64,000 bases of DNA from Erwinia sp. S63 (GTDB taxonomy: Bacteria; Pseudomonadota; Gammaproteobacteria; Enterobacterales; Enterobacteriaceae): positions 27,763-91,762 of the forward strand of contig NZ_JACVUP010000022.1 in the NCBI RefSeq assembly GCF_016625195.1, read 5' to 3'. The translations under genes were made by a program, and so were the position numbers. The notes under the pieces were generated by a model. It was not told the DNA's origin. It made no database searches and saw nothing but the letters and a program-made list of their open reading frames with translations. This document shows, one piece after another, positions 16,976 to 24,992 of the stretch; the stretch's first letter is position 1, and every line of letters begins with the position of its first letter.

Positions 16976-18154
16976 TCATTTAAACGCCGTTGTGTAGTGC
17001 ATCTGTTTGCTGGCTGAATAGAAGTGGGCAAGTTGCTCGCTGAATTTCCCCGGATCGTGTTGCTCAGCAATTCGCTTCAGTGATTGCGCAGAGTATTGCG
17101 TGATCACGCCCGGATTACGCAAAATATCAATGATATGCGCCTTAAGCTGTTGCACGATTTGTCGGCGTATCTGCAGTTTGCTCTCCTCAGAGTCAACCAC
17201 ATACTCATATTCGTCATTGATCGGCTGCTGGATAAGCCATCCCGCACCGGGTGGATTGATCTCCGGTAAGGCGCGAATGTTGGTGGTGATCACCGGGCAG
17301 CCGCTGGCTTGCATCTCCAGTACCGAGAAGCCGTAAGTATCCTGCCAGCTGGGCAGCAATCCCACGTGCGAATGCTGCAGCAAGGTCAACACCTGATTGT
17401 TGGGCAGGGTGGTGAAATGCTGAATGTGCGGCGAGATTTTGATGAGGTGCTCAATGCGCGCATAAAACGCCTCATCGTCCTGAAATTGCCGGTGGGCGAT
17501 GTTATGCCGCTGCGTGATGTCACCGATTAGCGTCACCTGAATCTGACCGCGGGTGAACACATCCTCTTCGGTTAATTGCGAGATGGCCAGCACCACTTCC
17601 GCACCGCCTTTGCGGTAGAACTCGCTGCCGATGAAGATGAAACGAATTTCTCCCGGCGAGATCAGGCGCGGCTTTATGCACAGTAACGGCTGCGGCGGAT
17701 GCAGGATGTGGAGCTTGTGCCTGACGGCGGCTTTGATCGCGGGAAACGCGTCGAGCAGCTTCAACTGGATGTCGAGCGTCGCTTGCGAGATGGCAATTAA
17801 CGTCAGGCATTCCGATCTGGCGATTAGTTGCAGTTGCGACTTTAGTTGAGGATTGTCGAACTTCGCCACTCCAGGCACCGGCAGTACGCGCGGGATTTCG
17901 GTTTCAAAAGTGGCGATCCAGTTCCTTTTGGTGTCAGCCACTTCGTTGAAGAGGTGAATGACATCCGCATCATGTGGCAGCAAGCCGGGTAGTGGGAGAA
18001 AAATAAATTGTTTATTTTTATGTAAGATTCTTGCTCTGACGGCATTTAAATAGAAGTAGATATTCTTTTTGCGACAATCAATATATTTATTCTGTGGGTT
18101 GGTGATGATGTTTCTTTTTTCAGGATATCCGCTTCCACTGGTGATTATCTTCAT
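16976..18154 (-). CDS. GT4-type glycosyltransferase, substrate unknown
   Basis: 392-aa glycosyltransferase with a GT-B fold C-terminal domain: FIFIGSEFYRKGGAEVVL (near 196-213), a central LIGDI, then TYGFSVLEMQASGCPVITTNIRALPEI near 295-321, the E-x7-E-like donor site of GT1/GT4 enzymes. No signal peptide or membrane segment. ATG at 18154 is preceded by AGGAGA 6 bases upstream; the extra 26 codons to 18232 are unlikely. The first 120 codons are AT-rich, with NIYFYL and KNKQFIFLPL, unlike neighbours, and the upstream DNA is AT-rich too, a hint of acquisition. It stands alone, so the acceptor (exopolysaccharide, LPS, glycolipid) cannot be told. Confidence 0.75.
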   Translation of the reverse strand: MKIITSGSGYPEKRNIITNPQNKYIDCRKKNIYFYLNAVRARILHKNKQFIFLPLPGLLPHDADVIHLFNEVADTKRNWIATFETEIPRVLPVPGVAKFDNPQLKSQLQLIARSECLTLIAISQATLDIQLKLLDAFPAIKAAVRHKLHILHPPQPLLCIKPRLISPGEIRFIFIGSEFYRKGGAEVVLAISQLTEEDVFTRGQIQVTLIGDITQRHNIAHRQFQDDEAFYARIEHLIKISPHIQHFTTLPNNQVLTLLQHSHVGLLPSWQDTYGFSVLEMQASGCPVITTNIRALPEINPPGAGWLIQQPINDEYEYVVDSEESKLQIRRQIVQQLKAHIIDILRNPGVITQYSAQSLKRIAEQHDPGKFSEQLAHFYSASKQMHYTTAFK

Positions 18155-18635
18155 AATCTCTCCTGGTCGGTAGGGAACAGAATTAACAGAGGTTAGAGAT
18201 GGGTTTAATCGGGTGCGCAGGTTCCACGTCATGGTGTGGATTACGCACCGAAAGTAACGATCAAAGTTTGATTGAATAATCTGTAACCTAAAGGCAATCA
18301 GGGGCGGGATCTATGTCTTAATGTGAATGATTGCGCGCGCGCCTCTCTGCACTCGTTCGACCTGAAAGGATTAGCAGTTGGTTTTGCTGCTATTTTAATG
18401 GAATGTTTTTGGTTAATTGTTTTCCGATTCTTGATTTTTTTCGGATTTGTCAGAACAATGCGTAAATGAAATTGAATTAAGTCTGATTATTAATGGAAAG
18501 TGAAATTACCGAGGCGGCAATTAAATGAAAGTGATAATAGAAATATACAGAATTAAGCCATGACACAGTTCCACGTAAAGTCAGGTTCAAGCTCAACACT
18601 ATTTGCGCTATAGTAGCGTTTCACATTCATTTGTA
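18155..18635. other. AT-rich gene-free region
   Basis: About 480 bases between the divergent glycosyltransferase and MFS genes. Composition is clearly richer in A+T than the surroundings from about 18370 on. A 23-codon hydrophobic frame (MECFWLIVFRFLIFFGFVRT...) starts at the ATG near 18402 but has no ribosome-binding site, so I do not call it a gene. No structured element was recognised. Confidence 0.5.
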
Positions 18636-19853
18636 ATGCCATCACTTATGTCTGACGCCGCTGTACTGAGTCATGCTCAGTTAAATAAACGCATCATTTC
18701 CGTTATTGTTTTCACGTTCTTCTGCTATCTCTCAGTAGGGCTGCCGCTCGCGGTGCTGCCGGGATTTGTGCATAACCAGCTGGGTTTCAGCTCGTTCATC
18801 GCCGGGCTGATCATCAGCCTGCAGTACTTCGCCACGCTGCTCAGTCGTCCGCATTCGGGCCGCCTGGCCGATCGCTATGGCCCAAAACGCGTGGTGATGA
18901 TGGGGTTGGTGTGCTGCGGCATGAGCGGTGTGCTCTCCCTTTTCGCTGCGTTGTTCACCGATACGCCGATGCTCAGTCTGGCGCTATTGGCGGTGGGAAG
19001 GCTGTTTCTGGGGGTGGGAGAAAGTTTTAGCAGCACCGGCTCGACGCTGTGGGGAATGAACATTGTCGGACCGTTGCAAACAGCGCGCGTCATCTCCTGG
19101 AACGGCGTTGCCACCTACTTTGCGATGGCGATAGGTGCCCCACTGGGGGTGCTGCTCAATCAAATGTTCGGCATCAGCGGCTTTGCCGGGCTTGTGGCGT
19201 TGATGGGCGTGATCGGTTTCTGCATGGCGAGCCGTAAAGCGGCGGTCAGTGTCACCGCTGGCGCACGTATTCCTTTTCATCGTGTGGTCAGTCGCGTCTG
19301 GCTGTTTGGGCTGGCGCTGGGCTTCGGCACCATTGGCTTTGGCGTCATCTCAACCTTTATCACCCTCTATTTCGCCAGCCGCGACTGGAGCGGTGCTGCC
19401 TTTGCCCTGACATTGTTCAGCCTCGGTTTTGTGCTGGTGCGTCTCGCCGGTGGCCGCTACATCACCCGTTTCGGCGGCTTGAAAGTGTCGCTGGTGTCGT
19501 TTGTACTGGAGTGTGCCGGTCTGCTGTTGATCTGGCAGGCCGACAGCAGCTGGCTGGTGGATATCGGCGCGTTCCTGACCGGCGGTGGTTTCTCGCTGGT
19601 GTTCCCGGCGCTGGGTGTGGAAGCGGTCAAACGCGTGCAGCAACAGGATCAGGGATCGGCGTTGGGGACGTATTCGGCGTTTCTCGATTTAGGGCTGGGA
19701 TTGACGGGTCCGGTGGCGGGGTTGCTGATTGGTCATTGGGGGATGCAGTCAGTGTATCTGGCGGCGGCCCTGATGGTGCTGGGCGCATTTGCCATTACGT
19801 TGCGTCTGCAACAGCAGCACGGCCGCCAGGCAGCCGTGCAAACTGTTAATTAA
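18636..19853 (+). CDS. MFS transporter, YhhS/YfcJ family
   Basis: 405-aa, 12-segment major facilitator of the UPF0226 group (E. coli YhhS and YfcJ), whose members are drug/arabinose-like effluxers with ill-defined substrates. Family blocks: YLSVGLPLAVLPGFVH near 30-45, LQYFATLLSRPHSGRLADRYGPKR (loop 2-3, motif A), GESFSSTGSTLWG, and FSLVFPALGVEAVKRV near 330. Candidate starts are ATG 18636 and ATG 18648; neither has a good Shine-Dalgarno site. The stop overlaps the ppk2 stop by 4 bases in convergent orientation. Confidence 0.85.
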   Translation: MPSLMSDAAVLSHAQLNKRIISVIVFTFFCYLSVGLPLAVLPGFVHNQLGFSSFIAGLIISLQYFATLLSRPHSGRLADRYGPKRVVMMGLVCCGMSGVLSLFAALFTDTPMLSLALLAVGRLFLGVGESFSSTGSTLWGMNIVGPLQTARVISWNGVATYFAMAIGAPLGVLLNQMFGISGFAGLVALMGVIGFCMASRKAAVSVTAGARIPFHRVVSRVWLFGLALGFGTIGFGVISTFITLYFASRDWSGAAFALTLFSLGFVLVRLAGGRYITRFGGLKVSLVSFVLECAGLLLIWQADSSWLVDIGAFLTGGGFSLVFPALGVEAVKRVQQQDQGSALGTYSAFLDLGLGLTGPVAGLLIGHWGMQSVYLAAALMVLGAFAITLRLQQQHGRQAAVQTVN

Positions 19854-20770
19854 TACTTCTCTGGCACCACCATATTTTCAGGAACTGGCGCGCGGCGATA
19901 ATCTTCATGACGTTCGCGCGTCGGTAACATAATGGTTTTGCTCTCACTCTCTTCGTAGGGCACCTGTTGCAGCAGATGGCTGATGCAGTTCAGGCGCGCA
20001 CGTTTCTTATCCACACCTTGTACCACCCACCATGGCGCTTCAGGAATATGGGTGCGCTCCAGCATCTCTTCTTTGGCTTCAGTGTAATCTTCCCAGCGGC
20101 GACGACTTTCGAGATCCATCGGGCTCAATTTCCACTGTTTCAGCGGATCGTGGATGCGGCTCAGGAAGCGCAGCTCCTGCTCTTCATCGGTAATCGAGAA
20201 CCAGTATTTGATGATCTGAATGCCGCTGCGGGTCAGCATTTTTTCGAATTCCGGCACGCTGCGGTAAAACTCTTCCACTTCGGCTTCATTACAGAAGCCC
20301 ATCACGCGCTCAACGCCTGCGCGGTTGTACCAGCTGCGGTCAAACATCACAATCTCACCGGCTGCAGGCAAGTGAGCGATATAGCGCTGGAAATACCACT
20401 GCGTTTTTTCACGATCGTTCGGCGCGGGCAGGGCGGCGACGCGACAGGTGCGCGGGTTTAAACGCTGGGTGATACGCTTGATCACGCCGCCTTTCCCTGC
20501 GGCATCACGGCCTTCAAACAAAATCACCACGCGATGTCCGGTACGCATCACCCAATCCTGCAACTTCACCAGCTCGCCCTGCAGATGCAGCAGCTCACGG
20601 AAGTAGCGGCGGCGGAAAGCCTTATCGCCTTCTTCCTGAGGTTCACCATTATCCTTGAAGCGCAGATCGTCCAGCTCCATTTCCAGCTCTTCGTCGTAGC
20701 TGTCGTAAAACTCCTGCAGCAGACGCGCATTAAAGGTCTCGCTGTGGAAGCTATTGTCGTGTGTCGCCAT
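19850..20770 (-). CDS. ppk2: Polyphosphate kinase 2
   Basis: 306-aa PPK2-family enzyme, which transfers phosphate between polyphosphate and nucleoside diphosphates (mostly used to make GTP/ATP from polyP) in the cytoplasm. Walker A in FEGRDAAGKGGVIKRIT near residues 85-101, lid-module residues RYIAHLPAAGEIVMFDRSWYNRAGVERVMGF with Walker B DRSWYNR near 144-150. A single kinase domain, so class I by length. It lies 12 bases downstream of the phosphate-carrier gene, forming a pit-ppk2 operon that would link phosphate import with polyP metabolism. E. coli K-12 has no PPK2. Confidence 0.94.
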   Translation of the reverse strand: MATHDNSFHSETFNARLLQEFYDSYDEELEMELDDLRFKDNGEPQEEGDKAFRRRYFRELLHLQGELVKLQDWVMRTGHRVVILFEGRDAAGKGGVIKRITQRLNPRTCRVAALPAPNDREKTQWYFQRYIAHLPAAGEIVMFDRSWYNRAGVERVMGFCNEAEVEEFYRSVPEFEKMLTRSGIQIIKYWFSITDEEQELRFLSRIHDPLKQWKLSPMDLESRRRWEDYTEAKEEMLERTHIPEAPWWVVQGVDKKRARLNCISHLLQQVPYEESESKTIMLPTRERHEDYRRAPVPENMVVPEKY

Positions 20771-20782
20771 GACTTTTCCCCG

Positions 20783-22393
20783 TTACAGATGAATAAACAG
20801 AGCGTAAAGCAGCCCTGAAAGTAAGACTGAGACCGGCAGCGTCAGTACCCACGCCAGTGCGAGGTTACGAATCGTTGAGAGCTGCAGACCAGATTTGTTG
20901 GCGGCCATCGAACCGGCCACGCCTGATGACAGCACGTGGGTAGTGGAGACCGGCAAGCCGAAGACATCCGCTGCGCCGATGGTCGCCATCGCCACCAGTT
21001 CCGCACTGGCACCTTGTGCGTAGGTCAGATGAGTTTTACCGATGCGCTCACCGACGGTGACCACAATGCGGCGCCAGCCCACCATGGTGCCGAGGCCAAG
21101 GGCAATTGCGACCACCACTTTCACCCACATCGGGATAAAGCGCGTGGCGGCATCCAGCTCTTTCTTCACCGCAGTAAGATTGCTGGCAATCTCTTCCGGC
21201 AGCGCGACTTTGGCCGATTGCAGATGTTTGATGGTCTCGGAGGCGAGGTACATATCGTTACGGGTGTTGGTCACCGCCTGTGCCGGGATATTTTCCACCG
21301 CACCATAACGACGGATCTGGTCACCGATATCGCCCAGCATCATGCCAAGGGCAGGCAATACCTGTGGACGGTTCTGGCTGGTACGCACAAATTCGGTCAG
21401 TACTTCACGCGGTGCGGGCATTGCAGCTGGTGCCGGTTGCAGCGTCAGCAACTGCTGTTCGGTGACCTGAGTTAACGCGGCTACGCGCGGGATTTGATCC
21501 GGCGGCAGCGAACGGTTCAGGGCGTAGGCAATCGGCATGGTGCCGACCAGAATCAGCATGATGAGGCCCATGCCTTTCTGACCGTCGTTTGAGCCGTGAG
21601 CAAAAGAGACGCCGGTACAGGTCAGAATCAGCAGGCCGCGAATCCACGCCGGTGGGGGCTGATTGCCTTTTGGTGCTTCATACAGCTGACGGTTGCGGAT
21701 AAAGGCTTTCATCGCCAGCAACAGCAGCGCAGCACAGATAAAGCCGACAATCGGTGACAGCAGCAGGGCGTAACCCACTTTGATCGCCTGATCCCAATCC
21801 ACACCGCTGGTGCCGCTGCGACCATGCAGCAGGGCATTCGCCACGCCCACGCCGATGATCGAACCGATCAGCGTATGTGATGAGGAGGCCGGCAGGCCGA
21901 AATACCAGGTGCCGAGGTTCCAGATGATCGCCGAGAACAGCAGCGCGTACACCATAGCAAAGCCGTTACCGCTGCCTGCCTGCAGAATCAGTTCCACCGG
22001 TAGCAGCGAGATAATGCCAAACGCCACCACGCCGCTGGAGAGCAACACGCCAAGGAAGTTACAGAAGCCCGACCACACCACGGCCACACCCGGCGACAGC
22101 GAGTGGGTGTAAATCACGGTAGCGACGGCATTGGCGGTATCGTGGAAGCCGTTGACGAATTCAAAGCCGAGCGCAATCACTAATGCCACGCCCAGCAGCA
22201 GGAACGGCGTATAGCTGGTGACCGGCGCACCGGTCTCTTCAACGTCATTAAACAGATTGATGGCGGTGAACAGCAGGCCGCCGCACAGCAGGATCAGAAA
22301 GATGATACGTGAGACACGACCGTTGCCTTGGTTGAGATTCGGGCGTCCGTTCTGGGACGATGATGTTGATGCAGGTAAACTGTTTTCAGCCAT
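20783..22393 (-). CDS. PiT-family inorganic phosphate transporter
   Basis: 536-aa inner-membrane phosphate:cation symporter, probably taking up metal-phosphate with protons like E. coli PitA. The duplicated PiT signature is present: EFVNGFHDTANAVATVIYTH near 58-77 and VFGLPVSTTHVLSSGVAGSM near 480-500, with SFAHGSNDGQKGMG near 262. A long hydrophilic central loop (about residues 305-410) separates the halves. A Ser/Asn-rich cytoplasmic head precedes the first segment. Start ATG at 22393 follows GGGGTG; the frame to 22432 adds 13 unlikely residues. First gene of the pit-ppk2 pair. Confidence 0.92.
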   Translation of the reverse strand: MAENSLPASTSSSQNGRPNLNQGNGRVSRIIFLILLCGGLLFTAINLFNDVEETGAPVTSYTPFLLLGVALVIALGFEFVNGFHDTANAVATVIYTHSLSPGVAVVWSGFCNFLGVLLSSGVVAFGIISLLPVELILQAGSGNGFAMVYALLFSAIIWNLGTWYFGLPASSSHTLIGSIIGVGVANALLHGRSGTSGVDWDQAIKVGYALLLSPIVGFICAALLLLAMKAFIRNRQLYEAPKGNQPPPAWIRGLLILTCTGVSFAHGSNDGQKGMGLIMLILVGTMPIAYALNRSLPPDQIPRVAALTQVTEQQLLTLQPAPAAMPAPREVLTEFVRTSQNRPQVLPALGMMLGDIGDQIRRYGAVENIPAQAVTNTRNDMYLASETIKHLQSAKVALPEEIASNLTAVKKELDAATRFIPMWVKVVVAIALGLGTMVGWRRIVVTVGERIGKTHLTYAQGASAELVAMATIGAADVFGLPVSTTHVLSSGVAGSMAANKSGLQLSTIRNLALAWVLTLPVSVLLSGLLYALFIHL

Positions 22394-22558
22394 AACACAC
22401 CCCGGTGTGGATTGACGGTGCTCGATTGGCACCCGTTAATGGCAGTGTGATACGTGGTTTGTATGACAGAATGATGATCGCGATCACGCTCTGTCATCTT
22501 GCTGTAACACGGCTGTCGCACTCTGTGGATCTGACCGCTTCGGGATCATCACGCTGCC

Positions 22559-23584
22559 ATGCTCCAGCCTGTCTTGCCGTTTGCCTCGTTACCGGACTTC
22601 AATAATGAAGTGGCCGGTCTTATTCATGGCTATCTGTTCACGCCGGAAGCAGCGCCACAGCGGCTCAATGCCCGTGAAGCTGCGCAGCTTGCACAGCAAG
22701 ATTTGCCGGAATCCTATTTTCTTTGGCTACACATCAACCTGAATCATGCGCGTGCTGAGCGCTGGGTTCAGGACCATTTCAGTGTAGACGACGATTTTTT
22801 CGATGAGATACATTCTGCTTCCCCCCGCACCCGTTTAGCTCATCAAAATGATGCGCTGCTGGCGGTGCTGAATGACGTGACTTTCAGTAAAGAAGAGCGC
22901 AGCACGCAGAACGCCACACTGTGGATTTGGTGCTGTGCGCACACCATTGTCACCGCACGCTATCGGCCTGTGGGCATGATTGAACGTATGCACCAGCACA
23001 TCGATCGCCTCTCTTTTGCTGAACCCGATGCAATGCTGCTGTGGTTGCTGGGTGAGCAGGAGGCCCAGCTTGAGCAGGTGGTGCGTCGTTCCAGCCAGGC
23101 GGTGGACGCCGTTGAAGAACGGCTGCTCAGCGCGGCGATTAAAACCAACCGCAGTGAGCTGGGCCATCTGCGCCGCATGCTGCTGCGCGTGCAGCGCTTG
23201 CTGGCACCGGAACCTGCCGCGCTGTTTCGATTGTTGAATCGGCCACCCAAATGGCTCAAGCGCGAACCGCTGAGTGAACTGCGCATTTTTACAGAAGAGT
23301 TCAGCGTGGCATTGAATGACCTGGCGGGACTGATGGAGCGCATTCGCCTGTTACAGGAAGAGATTGCTGCCAGTTTGATGGAGCAGAGTAACCGCACGCT
23401 GTTTTTACTGACGGTGATCACCGTGCTGGCGTTGCCGATTAACATCATCGCCGGTTTTTTCGGCATGAACGTGGGCGGGATTCCGCTGGCGAATAATCCT
23501 CACGGCTTTTTACTGCTGGTGATTGTGGTGCTGGTGTTTACTCTGGTGGCGGGCTGGCTGGCGTTGAGACGGCGGCGGGAATGA
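22559..23584 (+). CDS. CorA/ZntB-type metal ion transporter
   Basis: 341-aa 2-TM-GxN transporter. A soluble alpha/beta and coiled-coil cytoplasmic domain (1-285) precedes two C-terminal membrane segments; the loop between them holds the ion-selective GMNVGGIP (near 305-312), the GMN form, followed by a basic RRRRE end. Length and the GGIP context place it nearer ZntB than CorA. The ion (Mg, Zn, Co) cannot be told. It is divergent from pit-ppk2; cation supply for metal-phosphate import is a possible link, but only inference. Confidence 0.88.
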   Translation: MLQPVLPFASLPDFNNEVAGLIHGYLFTPEAAPQRLNAREAAQLAQQDLPESYFLWLHINLNHARAERWVQDHFSVDDDFFDEIHSASPRTRLAHQNDALLAVLNDVTFSKEERSTQNATLWIWCCAHTIVTARYRPVGMIERMHQHIDRLSFAEPDAMLLWLLGEQEAQLEQVVRRSSQAVDAVEERLLSAAIKTNRSELGHLRRMLLRVQRLLAPEPAALFRLLNRPPKWLKREPLSELRIFTEEFSVALNDLAGLMERIRLLQEEIAASLMEQSNRTLFLLTVITVLALPINIIAGFFGMNVGGIPLANNPHGFLLLVIVVLVFTLVAGWLALRRRRE

Positions 23585-23600
23585 TGCCTGGGCTTCCCTG

Positions 23601-23623
23601 CGCGCATTAATGCGCACTCTACG
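23601..23623 (-). repeat. Dispersed palindromic repeat, second copy
   Basis: Contains the perfect palindrome GCGCATTAATGCGC (23602-23615) followed by ACTCTACG. Read on the minus strand it matches the element at 4677-4700 (CGTAG-R-GTGCGYATTWATGCGC), supporting a repeat family in this genome. Confidence 0.6.
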
Positions 23624-23659
23624 AACACCGCACGATATCCTCGTATGAAAATCGCCGAC

Positions 23660-23690
23660 AAAAAAGCCAGCCGCAAGGGGCTGGCTTTTT
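23660..23690. terminator. Bidirectional terminator between corA-like gene and ldtB
   Basis: AGCCAGCC and GGCTGGCT-type arms around CGCAAG, with A6 before and T5 after, so it can work for both convergent genes. Confidence 0.88.
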
Positions 23691-23710
23691 ACTGCATCGA
23701 AATGAAACGA

Positions 23711-24793
23711 TTACAGGCTGTTGCCGGTCGCTGGCGCAGGCTGAGCAACCGGTGCTGCGTCACCCTGCGGTGCCATGGCGCTGGCACCTTGCGGGGTCAT
23801 CGGCTCTTCTTTCGGCGTTGCGTCAGTAGATTCCTGTACCGGTACTGGAGCAGGCATCACTTCACCCTGCGGACCGTTGATTTTAGTCGGCATACCGTTA
23901 CGCGCCTGGATAGCGTTGTTCACCGCATCCTGGTTGGTGCTGCCATCGGCAATCACTTTGGTCACAGCAGCGGTCAGCGTAATCGGCACCACTTCACGTG
24001 AGTTGAACTGCTCTTCGGTAGTAGATAGTGGGTTGTGCACTTCTACATAGCGAGAACCGTCTGGCTCAACGGTGGCTTTCACCGGCTGATCGATAAACTG
24101 CACGCGCGTACCGACTGGCACGTTGTCGAACAGCCATTTGATGTCGTCAGCACGCAGACGCACACAGCCGTGGCTTACGCGCAGACCGATACCGAAGTTG
24201 GCGTTAGTCCCGTGTACCGCATACAGACGACCAATGTACAGCGCATACAGGCCCATTGGGTTATCCGGGCCAGCTGGGAATACCGCTGGAATGGTTTCGC
24301 CACGTGCCGCGTAATCCGCGTGCATGCCTTTGGTCGGTGTCCAGGTTGGACCGGCTTTCTTACGCTGAACGGTAGTCGTCCAGTTCACCGGCGTGTCTTT
24401 ACCCAACTCGCCGATACCGATTGGCAGCACGACCACAGTCTTGGTGCCTTTCGGGTAGTAATAAAGACGCATTTCCGCGCTGTTGATCACGATGCCGTCA
24501 CGCGGTGCGTCAGGCAGGATCAGCTGCTGTGGGATCACCATTTTGGTGCCCGCTTTTGGCAGATACACATCAACGCCCGGATTGGCTTCCAGCATGTTGC
24601 TGAGGCCCATTTGGTACTGAGCAGCAAAGGCTTCCAGCGGAAGTCGGCTGTCATCAGGCACGGTGATTTCAAGGTTTTCGCCGATCAAACGGCTGTTAGC
24701 CGCTGGCAGCGGATACACTACTGCAAATGCCGACTGGCTGAACGCCGCCAGTACCAGGGCGAGTGAAGCGAACGCGCGAATGCTCTTTTTCAT
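23711..24793 (-). CDS. ldtB: L,D-transpeptidase LdtB (YbiS/ErfK family)
   Basis: 360-aa periplasmic enzyme that anchors Braun lipoprotein (Lpp) to meso-diaminopimelate of peptidoglycan. Signal peptide to about residue 24 (SQSAFA), then a LysM-like region with YQMGLSNMLEANPGVD, and the YkuD catalytic domain with HGTNANFGIGLRVSHGCVRL (near 195-214), containing the catalytic Cys in SHGC. It matches E. coli YbiS except for the last 60 residues, rich in Pro, Ala and Gln, which E. coli lacks; such a tail could act as a flexible cell-wall spacer. Transcribed alone. Confidence 0.94.
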   Translation of the reverse strand: MKKSIRAFASLALVLAAFSQSAFAVVYPLPAANSRLIGENLEITVPDDSRLPLEAFAAQYQMGLSNMLEANPGVDVYLPKAGTKMVIPQQLILPDAPRDGIVINSAEMRLYYYPKGTKTVVVLPIGIGELGKDTPVNWTTTVQRKKAGPTWTPTKGMHADYAARGETIPAVFPAGPDNPMGLYALYIGRLYAVHGTNANFGIGLRVSHGCVRLRADDIKWLFDNVPVGTRVQFIDQPVKATVEPDGSRYVEVHNPLSTTEEQFNSREVVPITLTAAVTKVIADGSTNQDAVNNAIQARNGMPTKINGPQGEVMPAPVPVQESTDATPKEEPMTPQGASAMAPQGDAAPVAQPAPATGNSL

Positions 24794-24992
24794 GTTTTTA
24801 CAAGTCGTTATAGCCGTGTTTCAGGCTTGTCAGTGTGTCGAATCCATCTCGGTCAGCATGACCGGCTGCGCATTATATGTTCATAGGCGTCAGGATGGGA
24901 ATCATGATTTTCACTAGCTGATGATACTTTACCCAATTAGCACGATTTACCCGACGCATCTCGTAGCCGTACCGCCCAAAATGTGAATTTTC

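Noticed and set aside
18402..18473. 23-residue hydrophobic peptide frame
   Set aside because: It resembles a small membrane protein in composition, but there is no ribosome-binding site, and AT-rich DNA readily gives Phe/Leu/Ile frames.
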